A DNA stretch of 64,000 bases from Chryseobacterium sp. G0162 (lineage in GTDB: Bacteria; Bacteroidota; Bacteroidia; Flavobacteriales; Weeksellaceae): NCBI RefSeq assembly GCF_003815715.1, contig NZ_CP033922.1, positions 1,811,001 to 1,875,000 on the forward strand, in the 5' to 3' direction. Every line of letters begins with the position of its first letter. The first letter of the stretch is position 1. The notes under the pieces are model-generated. The model had not been told where the DNA came from and ran no database searches. It saw only the letters and a list, made by a program, of their open reading frames with translations. Positions 14,605-22,772 of this stretch are shown one piece after another. A program made the position numbers and the translations under genes.

Positions 14605-17199
14605 ATGAACTTAAACCAATATACTGTAAAATCACAGGAAGCCATCCAGGCAGCACAACAAGTTGCTATGGAATTGGGCAATCAAAGTATTGAACCTCAA
14701 CACCTCCTTGAAGGAATCTTTCAGGTGGATGAAAATATATCGCCTTTCTTATTAAAGAAATCTGAGGCAGATGCCAATTTAGTAAGAGAACGAAACCGTG
14801 AAAATTTAGAAAAGCTTCCCAAAGTACAGGGAGGGAATATCTATCTTTCACAATCAGCAAACAAAGTATTGCTGGATGCTCCCAACATTGCTAAAAAAAT
14901 GGGGGATGAATATGTAACCATTGAACATTTATGGTTATCTCTTATTGAAACCAGTTCCGAAGTTTCTCAAATGCTGAAAGACATGGGAGTAACTAAAAAA
15001 CTATTAGAAGGAGCTATTAAAGAATTAAGAAAAGGAAGCAAGGCTACTTCTGCAAGTTCAGAAGAGACTTATCAATCCTTAAATAAATATGCTAAAAACT
15101 TCAACGAGTTAGCTGCTGAAGGAAAACTGGATCCGGTAATCGGACGTGATGAAGAGATCAGAAGAGTATTACAGATCCTTTCCAGAAGGACAAAAAACAA
15201 TCCGATCCTAATCGGAGAGCCGGGTGTAGGTAAAACGGCTATCGCTGAAGGAATTGCTCATAGAATTATCAGTGGAGATGTTCCTGAAAACCTAATGGAT
15301 AAAACATTGTACTCACTAGATATGGGAGCTTTGATCGCCGGAGCAAAATATAAAGGTGAATTTGAAGAGCGTCTGAAATCTGTAGTGAATGAAGTAATCA
15401 AATCTGATGGACAGATTATTCTTTTCATTGACGAGATCCATACTTTAGTAGGAGCCGGAGGTGGTGAAGGAGCGATGGACGCTGCCAACATTTTGAAACC
15501 AGCCCTTGCAAGAGGTGAATTAAGAGCGATTGGAGCCACTACATTGAGTGAATACCAAAAGTATTTTGAAAAGGACAAGGCGTTGGAAAGACGTTTCCAG
15601 AAGGTTATGGTAGAAGAACCGGATACTGAATCTGCAATTTCTATTCTTCGTGGGATTAAAGATAAATATGAGGCTCACCACAAGGTAAGAATCAAAGATG
15701 AAGCGATTATTGCTGCGGTGGAAATGTCTCAAAGATATATTTCAGATCGATTTTTACCGGATAAAGCGATTGACCTTATTGATGAAGCATCTGCTAAGCT
15801 AAGAATGGAAATCAATTCAAAACCTGAAGAGCTGGATGTTTTAGACAGAAGACTCATGCAACTTGAAATCGAGTTAGCCGCTATTTCAAGAGAAGGTAAT
15901 CAGACTAAAATTGACCATTTAAAAGAAGATATTGCTAAAATTTCTGAGCAGAGAAATGAGATCAATGCCAAGTGGTTGAAAGAAAAACAAAAAAGTGAAG
16001 ATCTTACCCAGATCAAAAAAGATATTGAATCTCTGAAGTTAGAAGCAGAAAGAGCTTCCAGAGCTGGAGATTATGCCAAAGTAGCGGAAATACAATACGG
16101 AAAACTTCGTGAAAAAGAAGATGAGTTGGCAAAGCTTGAACTTGAAATGCAAAACCATCAAAATGAGCTTATCAAGGAGGAAGTAACCTCTGAAAACATA
16201 TCTGAAGTGATTGCAAAATGGACAGGTATTCCAGTCACCAAGTTATTGCAGTCTGAAAGAGACAAGTTATTGAATCTGGAAGCAGAACTTCACCACAGAG
16301 TTGTGGGACAAGATGAAGCTATTGAGGCTGTAGCAGATGCGATCAGAAGAAATAGAGCCGGATTGAGTGATGATAAAAAACCAATCGGATCCTTCTTATT
16401 CTTAGGAACAACCGGTGTTGGTAAGACTGAGCTTGCAAAAGCATTAGCTGAATTCTTATTTGATGATGAAAACAATATGACGAGAATTGATATGAGTGAA
16501 TATCAGGAACGTCACAGTGTTTCCAGATTGGTAGGAGCTCCTCCGGGATATGTAGGATATGATGAAGGTGGACAATTGACTGAAGCGGTAAGAAGAAGAC
16601 CTTATTCCGTAGTTCTTTTGGATGAGATTGAAAAAGCACATCCAGATGTTTTCAATACTTTGTTACAAGTTTTAGATGACGGCCGTTTGACTGATAATAA
16701 AGGTCGTGTTGTGAATTTTAAAAATTCAATCATCATTATGACCTCGAACTTAGGTTCACACCTGATTCAGGAGAATTTTGAAAAGATTACCGATGAAAAT
16801 GTAGACGAAGTTGTAGAAAAGACCAAAGAGGAAGTTTTTGATTTACTGAAACAGACCTTACGTCCGGAATTCCTGAACAGGATTGATGAGATTGTACTGT
16901 TCCAGCCTTTAAAAAAGAAAGAAATCGGAAAAATCGTTCAGTATCAGTTGAGAGGGTTCAATGATATGTTGGCAAAACGTAACATCATCATGACTTTCAC
17001 CCAGGACGCTGTGGATTATCTGATGGAAAAAGGATATGATCCGGTATTTGGAGCAAGACCTTTAAAAAGAGTCATCCAACAAGAGGTATTGAATAAACTG
17101 TCTAAAGAAATCCTGGCAGGAAATGTAAATGACGGTGACAGAATTACCCTGGATTATTTTGTAGAAACAGGGTTGGTGTTCAGACCTACTGAACAATAA
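14605..17199 (+). CDS. clpB: ClpB disaggregase (Hsp104-type AAA+ chaperone)
   Basis: An 864-aa full-length ClpB that extracts and refolds aggregated proteins together with DnaK/DnaJ/GrpE. Domains: Clp N-domain (1-145), first AAA+ module with Walker A GEPGVGKTA (204-212) and Walker B LFIDEIHTLVGAG, a coiled-coil middle domain (about 405-525, ending near SENISEVIAKWTGIPVTKL), and a second AAA+ module with GTTGVGKT (601-608) and DEIEKAHPDVF. The C-terminal D2-small domain has FGARPLKRVIQ. The middle domain and absence of the ClpP-binding loop separate it from ClpA/ClpC. It is monocistronic, with a strong terminator after it. Confidence 0.97.
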   Translation: MNLNQYTVKSQEAIQAAQQVAMELGNQSIEPQHLLEGIFQVDENISPFLLKKSEADANLVRERNRENLEKLPKVQGGNIYLSQSANKVLLDAPNIAKKMGDEYVTIEHLWLSLIETSSEVSQMLKDMGVTKKLLEGAIKELRKGSKATSASSEETYQSLNKYAKNFNELAAEGKLDPVIGRDEEIRRVLQILSRRTKNNPILIGEPGVGKTAIAEGIAHRIISGDVPENLMDKTLYSLDMGALIAGAKYKGEFEERLKSVVNEVIKSDGQIILFIDEIHTLVGAGGGEGAMDAANILKPALARGELRAIGATTLSEYQKYFEKDKALERRFQKVMVEEPDTESAISILRGIKDKYEAHHKVRIKDEAIIAAVEMSQRYISDRFLPDKAIDLIDEASAKLRMEINSKPEELDVLDRRLMQLEIELAAISREGNQTKIDHLKEDIAKISEQRNEINAKWLKEKQKSEDLTQIKKDIESLKLEAERASRAGDYAKVAEIQYGKLREKEDELAKLELEMQNHQNELIKEEVTSENISEVIAKWTGIPVTKLLQSERDKLLNLEAELHHRVVGQDEAIEAVADAIRRNRAGLSDDKKPIGSFLFLGTTGVGKTELAKALAEFLFDDENNMTRIDMSEYQERHSVSRLVGAPPGYVGYDEGGQLTEAVRRRPYSVVLLDEIEKAHPDVFNTLLQVLDDGRLTDNKGRVVNFKNSIIIMTSNLGSHLIQENFEKITDENVDEVVEKTKEEVFDLLKQTLRPEFLNRIDEIVLFQPLKKKEIGKIVQYQLRGFNDMLAKRNIIMTFTQDAVDYLMEKGYDPVFGARPLKRVIQQEVLNKLSKEILAGNVNDGDRITLDYFVETGLVFRPTEQ

Positions 17200-17242
17200 A
17201 AGAATAAAGTAGTTTTTTTCATATACATTAATTTTTGTAGAT

Positions 17243-17270
17243 AAGTGCTGTAGAGAAATCTGCGGCACTT
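17243..17270 (+). terminator. clpB terminator
   Basis: A 12-bp stem, including two G-U pairs, closed by a GAAA tetraloop and followed by ATTTTTTTAT. Confidence 0.8.
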
Positions 17271-17303
17271 ATTTTTTTATACTTTTAAAACAAAATTATA
17301 CTG

Positions 17304-18200
17304 ATGCCTGGAAAACTTTTTTTGATCTCTTTCTTTTTGATCTCACTTTTCACTAGAGCTCAAAATAAGGTTACTTCACCTTTCAATCTGCATGACTATG
17401 AGAATATGCTTAAGGAGTATCTTGACACCGTGAAGAAAGATACAGTGGATGTTGTCTTTGAAGATCACTTTTATTTTATAAAATCAAAAAAAGACAGTCT
17501 TATCCATCTTAAAATGGAAGAATTGAAAAAGAAAATGATTGCTGACGGAAAACCTCTTTCACAAATCACAGATAAATATCTACTATCAAGAACCTTATTC
17601 ATTATAGAAACCTATATTGATACGGCATATTTCAAGATCAGAAAAAAAGGATATACTTATTTCCTTAAAAATAATAACCAGCTTTGCATTACAACTGATA
17701 AGGGGATTAAGATTGATTACAACAGCTACGGAAATACAGAAATTGTTATTAATAAAAACAACACACTCAGAACCTGGAATAGCTACTATCCCAACAATGG
17801 ACAATTAAAAAGAACTGATACCTCAAAATTACCATCACAGGATGCAACTGGGACTTCAAAAGAATATGATATCAATGGAAAACTCATATTCATTGCAGAT
17901 TGGGATAAAGAGTTTAAGCTGACTAAAGAACAGGCTATAAAAATAAGCAGTAAACTCTTAAAAAAGCCTATGTTGGAACAGCTACGAGATGAATATAAAG
18001 AAGTAACAGATGGTATATTAGAACGTAACTTTGAAAAAGTTATCAAAAATGGTAAAATATCGACATTTAAGGTTAAAACTCCTGCCGGCATTGCAATATG
18101 GCATATTACATTTGGTACTTCATGGCGTATGATACAATACAACTTTGAAGATAAATCTCAAAAAATAACTGATTTATATACTTCCCGAGTTATCGAATAA
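17304..18200 (+). CDS. Exported protein of unknown function
   Basis: A 298-aa protein with a signal peptide (MPGKLFLISFFLISLFTRAQ, cut after about residue 19). I do not recognise a catalytic family. The middle part (about 110-200) has short repeats of the YFLKNNNQL / NGKLIFIADW kind that resemble the antitoxin/MORN-like beta-hairpins common in Bacteroidota exported proteins. The C terminus (TPAGIAIWHITFGTSWRMIQ) may be a small globular domain. It follows the clpB terminator, so it is a separate unit. No ribosome binding site stands out. Confidence 0.7.
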   Translation: MPGKLFLISFFLISLFTRAQNKVTSPFNLHDYENMLKEYLDTVKKDTVDVVFEDHFYFIKSKKDSLIHLKMEELKKKMIADGKPLSQITDKYLLSRTLFIIETYIDTAYFKIRKKGYTYFLKNNNQLCITTDKGIKIDYNSYGNTEIVINKNNTLRTWNSYYPNNGQLKRTDTSKLPSQDATGTSKEYDINGKLIFIADWDKEFKLTKEQAIKISSKLLKKPMLEQLRDEYKEVTDGILERNFEKVIKNGKISTFKVKTPAGIAIWHITFGTSWRMIQYNFEDKSQKITDLYTSRVIE

Positions 18201-18299
18201 ACTGGAAAATAGTAACACTTTTTTATAATTTATATCTTTTTAACGTGAAATATTATTAATTTTAGGCTTCAACAAATTAATAACTTAAACAAAATCAGC

Positions 18300-18452
18300 A
18301 TGAAAAAGTTAAAAAGACAAGAATTAAAGAAAATTTCCGGCGGTATGTTTGCTCCAATAGTTGAATGTGATGAAAACTGGAACTGCCCCAGCGGTCTTTG
18401 TTGTTCATCAGGAATGATTTGCAGGGATCCGAGAAAGCATCCTTGTATTTAG
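18300..18452 (+). CDS. Small GG-leader, six-cysteine peptide (bacteriocin-like precursor)
   Basis: A 50-aa ORF. The basic helical leader MKKLKRQELKKISGG ends in a Gly-Gly motif at 14-15, as in Bacteroidota natural-product/bacteriocin-like precursors cut by C39 peptidase transporters. The 35-residue core has six cysteines at 23, 29, 34, 35, 41 and 49 (C-x5-C-x4-CC-x5-C-x7-C), an order like that of knottin peptides. A near-perfect 10-bp terminator follows 3 bp after the stop, so it is a one-gene transcript. No C39 transporter or modification enzyme is nearby. The leader and the cysteine spacing make chance unlikely; toxin, signal or other function is not shown. Confidence 0.75.
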   Translation: MKKLKRQELKKISGGMFAPIVECDENWNCPSGLCCSSGMICRDPRKHPCI

Positions 18453-18455
18453 AAT

Positions 18456-18480
18456 AAAACGGAGAAAAATTCTCCGTTTT
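18456..18480 (+). terminator. Terminator of the six-cysteine peptide gene
   Basis: A perfect 10-bp stem AAAACGGAGA/TCTCCGTTTT with loop AAAAT, continuing into a T run. Confidence 0.9.
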
Positions 18481-18646
18481 TTTATGCATAATAACACGAT
18501 TTTATCTTTATCTTTTTTCTATTAGTACACAACCCGTAAAAATACGGTAAAAATAATAGTGTAATTCCCTATTCCCTACTCTATTTTCTAATACATTTTT
18601 TTACGAAATTTGCAGAAATACGGATATTCCATTATAAAACTAAGTT

Positions 18647-19165
18647 ATGAAAACAGAATCTACTAATGATCGACAGTCTCCTGATGCAGGAGGAATGTCT
18701 AATGATCTGATAAAGGCTCTTATTGAGAACTATCGTCAGAACCAAATGAATGCTATTAATGAAACTATGGGAATAACAGATGCCCATTGCATATGGTTTG
18801 ATCTTCCTAAGCTAAAAAATTTCATTAACCAATTAGAACATGAGGCCAGTAAAATAAATCCTGAATGTACCCAGGAAGATTTAGGAATCAGATTTTATTA
18901 TGCCGCCTACCCGAAAATCGAAAATTGGGATATGATGGAAAGTCATCCCGTTCCGCAGGAGTATTCTGAAAGACATACCCTTATAATGGTCCCTACATTG
19001 AAAAAAGAAAATGAAGACGGAGAAATTATACATTTTGACTTCAACTCATTACCAAATAATAACCTGAAAAACCTTACACTCAATGCACGTGGTCCAAAAC
19101 TCCAAGGTATAGGAGAAAATCAAGGAACCTTATCACCTCCAGCAAGCTCAATAGGAATGCTTTAG
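18647..19165 (+). CDS. Unknown soluble protein upstream of a histidine kinase cluster
   Basis: A 172-aa protein without signal peptide or membrane segment. I do not recognise the family. The N terminus is polar (NDRQSPDAGGMSNDLIKALI), the middle has FDLPKLKNFINQLEHEASK and IRFYYAAYPKIENW, and the tail is Pro/Gly/Ser-rich and probably disordered (from about 140 on). It ends 30 bp before the membrane protein gene and all four following genes run the same way, so it may be co-transcribed with the kinase and regulator and take part in the same signalling unit. Confidence 0.7.
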   Translation: MKTESTNDRQSPDAGGMSNDLIKALIENYRQNQMNAINETMGITDAHCIWFDLPKLKNFINQLEHEASKINPECTQEDLGIRFYYAAYPKIENWDMMESHPVPQEYSERHTLIMVPTLKKENEDGEIIHFDFNSLPNNNLKNLTLNARGPKLQGIGENQGTLSPPASSIGML

Positions 19166-19195
19166 TATTAATTAAAAAAGAACTTATTATAAACT

Positions 19196-19840
19196 ATGAC
19201 TGAATTCCAAAGGTTTTTCTCACAATTTATGTATACCGGAGAGGCTATCGCTGCTTTAGTATCCATTATTTATTTTAACCGTGAAAAAAAGCTGCATTGG
19301 AAACTTTTCGCTTTGTATCTTATTGCTATATTCCTATGTGAATCATCTGTGAAATGGGCAGAGGAGGAGCTTCGTATCGATAGGATTATTTTTTACAATT
19401 ATTTTGTAATGCCATTGCAGTTTATTTTCTTTTATTGGTTATATGCGATAAAATCTCTGAAGAAACCCAAACTATTCTATATCTTTTCTTTGCTATATTT
19501 TGCAGCGTTTATTCCACAACTTTCACTCTTTGTAGAAAGAAAAGTTGTGTATGCTCCCAATTACACTTTAGGATGTATATTTTTGATGGTTCTGGTCGTT
19601 ATGGAATATTATAAGCAGGTTAATTCAACAGAAATCCTAAAATTCAGTACCAACAGGATGTTTTATATTAATCTGGGTAATACTCTTTTTTATATAGGAA
19701 CACTCCCGTTTATGACCTTCATGTCTCTTCTTTGGGAATATAGAGATCTATGGGATCTATATTTTGCTTATTTTCAGGTTTCGGGAACTATCATGTATCT
19801 TTTATTTGCAAGTTCATTCATATGGGGAAAGCAGAATTAA
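19196..19840 (+). CDS. Polytopic membrane protein, possible sensor partner of the adjacent kinase
   Basis: A 214-aa protein with about six or seven hydrophobic helices (for example IAALVSIIYF, LFALYLIAIFLCE, YFVMPLQFIFFYWLYA, LGCIFLMVLVVME, ISGTIMYLLFASSF-like end) and short loops. I do not recognise a named family. Its 3' end overlaps the kinase gene start by 19 bp, which implies coupled translation. Since the kinase itself has only one membrane helix and no sensor domain, this protein is a natural candidate for the signal-sensing part; that is inference. Confidence 0.7.
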   Translation: MTEFQRFFSQFMYTGEAIAALVSIIYFNREKKLHWKLFALYLIAIFLCESSVKWAEEELRIDRIIFYNYFVMPLQFIFFYWLYAIKSLKKPKLFYIFSLLYFAAFIPQLSLFVERKVVYAPNYTLGCIFLMVLVVMEYYKQVNSTEILKFSTNRMFYINLGNTLFYIGTLPFMTFMSLLWEYRDLWDLYFAYFQVSGTIMYLLFASSFIWGKQN

Positions 19841-20607
19841 TAATTACGATCATCCTTTTCAATACATTCTTTGTAATGTTTGCCGTTGCTGTGGCCATCT
19901 ATATCAGAAATTACAGACAGCGTAAAAAAGAATATCTTAATGAAATAGAGATGAAAAATGAAATTCACCAAAGAGAACTCCTTTCTACTCAGCTCGAGAT
20001 CCAGCAAGCTACCATGCAGCAGATTGGAAGAGAATTGCATGACAATATTGGGCAAAAGCTGACATTGGTGAGCTTATATGTTCAGCAAATGCTTTATGAG
20101 AACAAAGTTCCTGAAGCCAATGAGAGAATTGACCAGGTTTCCCAGATCATCAATCAGTCATTGCAGGATCTGCGCAGCCTTTCAAAAACATTGACTGATG
20201 ATAATATCAGTCAAAAAGAAATTGTAACTTTAATTCAGGAAGAAGTTGATAATACCAATTCTTTGAAGAAATGCCTGATCAGTTTTGAACATAATTTTGA
20301 CTACCTGGATCTTGGCTTTGTTCATAAAAATCTATTGCTAAGAATCACTCAGGAATTTATCCAAAATAGTATAAAACACTCTCACTGCAAAAATATTTTC
20401 ATCAGCTTAAATACATCGGAAAACATACTTTGGGAACTTACCATTCGTGATGACGGAATCGGATTTGACCCAACCCGGACTCAATCTAATGGAATTGGTC
20501 TCACTAATATGAAAAACAGAGCTGAAATTATTGGAGCAGATTTCCGTCTAGAGAGCGAAAAGAATATAGGAACCCAACTTAATATTATCTTAAAGAAACA
20601 GCCATGA
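19822..20607 (+). CDS. Sensor histidine kinase, NarL/DesK (HisKA_3) type
   Basis: A 261-aa kinase. One N-terminal membrane helix (about 6-28) is followed by a coiled-coil (30-65), then the HisKA_3 dimerisation helix with phospho-acceptor His73 in GRELHDNIGQKL. The ATPase domain has the N box NSIKHSHCKN, DDGIGFD and GIGLTNMKNRAEIIGA. No extracytoplasmic sensor domain is present. The start at ATG 19822 overlaps the membrane protein gene; a longer frame exists but lies within that gene. It overlaps the regulator gene start as ATGA. Confidence 0.92.
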   Translation: MGKAELIITIILFNTFFVMFAVAVAIYIRNYRQRKKEYLNEIEMKNEIHQRELLSTQLEIQQATMQQIGRELHDNIGQKLTLVSLYVQQMLYENKVPEANERIDQVSQIINQSLQDLRSLSKTLTDDNISQKEIVTLIQEEVDNTNSLKKCLISFEHNFDYLDLGFVHKNLLLRITQEFIQNSIKHSHCKNIFISLNTSENILWELTIRDDGIGFDPTRTQSNGIGLTNMKNRAEIIGADFRLESEKNIGTQLNIILKKQP

Positions 20608-21242
20608 AAAAAACAATAGTAATTGTTGACGATCATATACTTATTGCTAAGGCCCTGGAAGGGATTATTGGTAACTTCAGTGAGTTCGAAGTTATCTATG
20701 TCTGTGAAAGCGGCAAAGACCTGATTCAAAAATTCGAAGAAGGAAATACAATTCCGGATATTATTCTTATGGATGTCAGCATGCCAATTATGGACGGTTT
20801 TGAAACTGCAGCCTGGGTCACCAAAAATCATCCAGATATTAAAATAATGGCACTCAGTATGCAGGGTGATGATAACAGTGTTATTAAAATGATTAAAAAT
20901 GGGGCAAAAGGATATCTTTTAAAAAATACCCATCCCAAAGATCTGGAAATAGCACTTACAAGATTAAATACAGACGGTTTCTTTTATCCTGAATGGGCCT
21001 CAAAGATTATTTTCTCCAATCTCAATAAAAATGACATTGAAACATCAGTAAAAATCTCTGAGCGGGAAAAAGAATTTTTAAAATACACTGTAACAGAGCT
21101 AAGTTATAAAGAAATAGCAGACAGAATGTGTTGTAGTCCGAGAACAGTAGAAAGTTATCGTGATCAGTTATGCGAAAAACTGGATTTAAAAACCCGTGTT
21201 GGCCTTGCTGTTTTTGCTATTAAAAACGGTTTTGCCAATTAA
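20604..21242 (+). CDS. LuxR/NarL-family response regulator
   Basis: A 212-aa two-domain regulator. The receiver domain (1-120) has acidic pocket Asp9/Asp10, phospho-acceptor Asp57 in ILMDVSMPIMDGF and the conserved Lys in YLLKNTHP. The LuxR-type helix-turn-helix (about 148-205) has ISEREKEFLKYTVTELSYKE and RMCCSPRTVESYRDQLCEKL. It is coupled to the upstream kinase by an ATGA overlap, which makes the pair a cognate two-component system. Targets are unknown. Confidence 0.94.
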   Translation: MKKTIVIVDDHILIAKALEGIIGNFSEFEVIYVCESGKDLIQKFEEGNTIPDIILMDVSMPIMDGFETAAWVTKNHPDIKIMALSMQGDDNSVIKMIKNGAKGYLLKNTHPKDLEIALTRLNTDGFFYPEWASKIIFSNLNKNDIETSVKISEREKEFLKYTVTELSYKEIADRMCCSPRTVESYRDQLCEKLDLKTRVGLAVFAIKNGFAN

Positions 21243-21267
21243 ATTATAAGGAAAGACTTACCACTTT

Positions 21268-21296
21268 AAAATCTATCTCGATTTGAGATAGATTTT
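21268..21296 (+). terminator. Terminator after the LuxR-type regulator
   Basis: A 12-bp perfect stem AAAATCTATCTC/GAGATAGATTTT with loop GATTT, followed by T residues. Confidence 0.85.
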
Positions 21297-21647
21297 TTTG
21301 TTCTGAACATATAATCATCCTGAAAAAACTCTAATAAAAAGAATCAATCAAAAAAATAATTTCTTCCCTTCTTCTAACATAGCCTTTCCGGGCCAGTTCA
21401 TTGTAAAAAAAATTCTATGAAAAACGAATAAAGCATAAAATTATTTTCTTTAAAAATACACTCAAATGTGAAATATAAAACAATTAATTAAAAATGATTA
21501 AAATTCAATACAAATTAAATTATATTACAATATACATAAAGAAAATAAATATTAAATAAGTATTTGTTAAATAATAGCTAAAATTATTTGCATATCAATT
21601 TTAAATAATATAATTTCACACCTTCAACCACATTATATTATAACGAT
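21297..21647. other. Intergenic region before the M43 protease gene (351 bp)
   Basis: Very AT-rich, non-coding on both strands, with many stop codons. Beyond general A/T tracts I see no repeat, RNA-like fold or convincing TAnnTTTG element. Confidence 0.5.
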
Positions 21648-22661
21648 ATGAAAAAATTCTTATTTGGAGCTTTAGCTCTAGGTTTTTTGTCAGCATGTAA
21701 CTCTGACAGCTTAACCAATCAAAACGAAGCGCCACTGGATCAGGGAAAACCTACTCCAAGCGCTGTTCAAAGAAGCTGTCCGTCAGAAGAACTAAGACAA
21801 GCAATGCTTCTGAAGAACCCTGCACTTAAGCAAAAAATGGCAGATATTGAGTTCAATACCGAAAAATTCTCTGAAAATCTTAAATTAGGAAAAGTGCTCG
21901 CAGATGGAACTGTTGAGATCCCGGTTGTATTTAATGTAATTTACAATACTTCTGCTCAAAATGTTTCCGATGCAAGAATCGCAGAACAAATTGCAGTATT
22001 GAATGCTGATTATGGGGCTACCAATTCCGACATTACTAAAATTCCTTCTGCCTTTCAACCTTCAGCAGCTGGTGATGTAAAAATCCGTTTTAAATTAGTA
22101 GCGACTAACCGTAAACAGAGCACAAAAACAGGCTGGAGATCTGATCTCGAACAGATGAAAAAAGCGAGCACCGGAGGCATTGATGCAACTGATGTGAATA
22201 AAAATATGAACATATGGGTTGTCAACTCAATCCTTGACGAAAATAGCCAGCCTGGAACTTTAGGTTATGCTTATTATCCCGAAAATGCAGGCCAATGGTA
22301 TGACGGTCTTGTAATAGGATATCAGTATATAGGAAAAACCGGTGCTTCTGCTCCATTCAACTTAGGAAGAACAGTAACGCATGAAGTAGGCCACTACTTA
22401 AACCTTCCACACCTTTGGGGATCGTCTAATGCAGGCTGCCAGACAGATTACTCTAATGATACTCCAACTTCGCCAGGTCCAAATTATGGAACTCCAACAT
22501 ATCCTCTGAACAGAGTTTGTGGAGGGGTAAGCCGTTCTCAGATGTTTATGAACTATATGGATTATGTGGATGATAAAGCAATGTTTATGTTCTCTGCCAA
22601 TCAAAAAACAAGAATGCAAGCTGTAGTATCTGCATCCGGACCAAGATCTGGATTAAGATAA
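21648..22661 (+). CDS. M43-family (cytophagalysin/pappalysin-like) zinc metalloprotease, lipoprotein
   Basis: A 337-aa predicted lipoprotein: the signal MKKFLFGALALGFLSAC ends at the lipobox Cys17. Zinc ligands lie in HEVGHYLNLPHLWG (His245, Glu246, His249, His255), and a Met-turn-like MNYMDYVDD lies near residue 305. The family usually has HExxHxxGxxH; here the Gly is Asn. Upstream, FNVIYNT and ARIAEQIAVLNADYG are typical of Bacteroidota M43 proteins. There is no C-terminal secretion domain, consistent with lipid anchoring. It is flanked by terminators, so it is monocistronic. Confidence 0.9.
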   Translation: MKKFLFGALALGFLSACNSDSLTNQNEAPLDQGKPTPSAVQRSCPSEELRQAMLLKNPALKQKMADIEFNTEKFSENLKLGKVLADGTVEIPVVFNVIYNTSAQNVSDARIAEQIAVLNADYGATNSDITKIPSAFQPSAAGDVKIRFKLVATNRKQSTKTGWRSDLEQMKKASTGGIDATDVNKNMNIWVVNSILDENSQPGTLGYAYYPENAGQWYDGLVIGYQYIGKTGASAPFNLGRTVTHEVGHYLNLPHLWGSSNAGCQTDYSNDTPTSPGPNYGTPTYPLNRVCGGVSRSQMFMNYMDYVDDKAMFMFSANQKTRMQAVVSASGPRSGLR

Positions 22662-22702
22662 TCAACAAAATCGATTGAAATATTATAAAATCATTAAAAT
22701 AG

Positions 22703-22725
22703 TCTATCTCAATTTTTGGGATAGA
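22703..22725 (+). terminator. Terminator of the M43 protease gene
   Basis: An 8-bp stem TCTATCTC/GGGATAGA (one G-U) followed by a run of Ts. Confidence 0.75.
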
Positions 22726-22772
22726 TTTTTTTTATATTTTTACGCGATTTAATTTCAGCACCCTTAACTAAG

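Noticed and set aside
18532..18545. Hairpin CCGTA-AAAA-TACGG after the six-cysteine peptide gene
   Set aside because: Only a 5-bp stem with A/T content; likely chance next to a real terminator.
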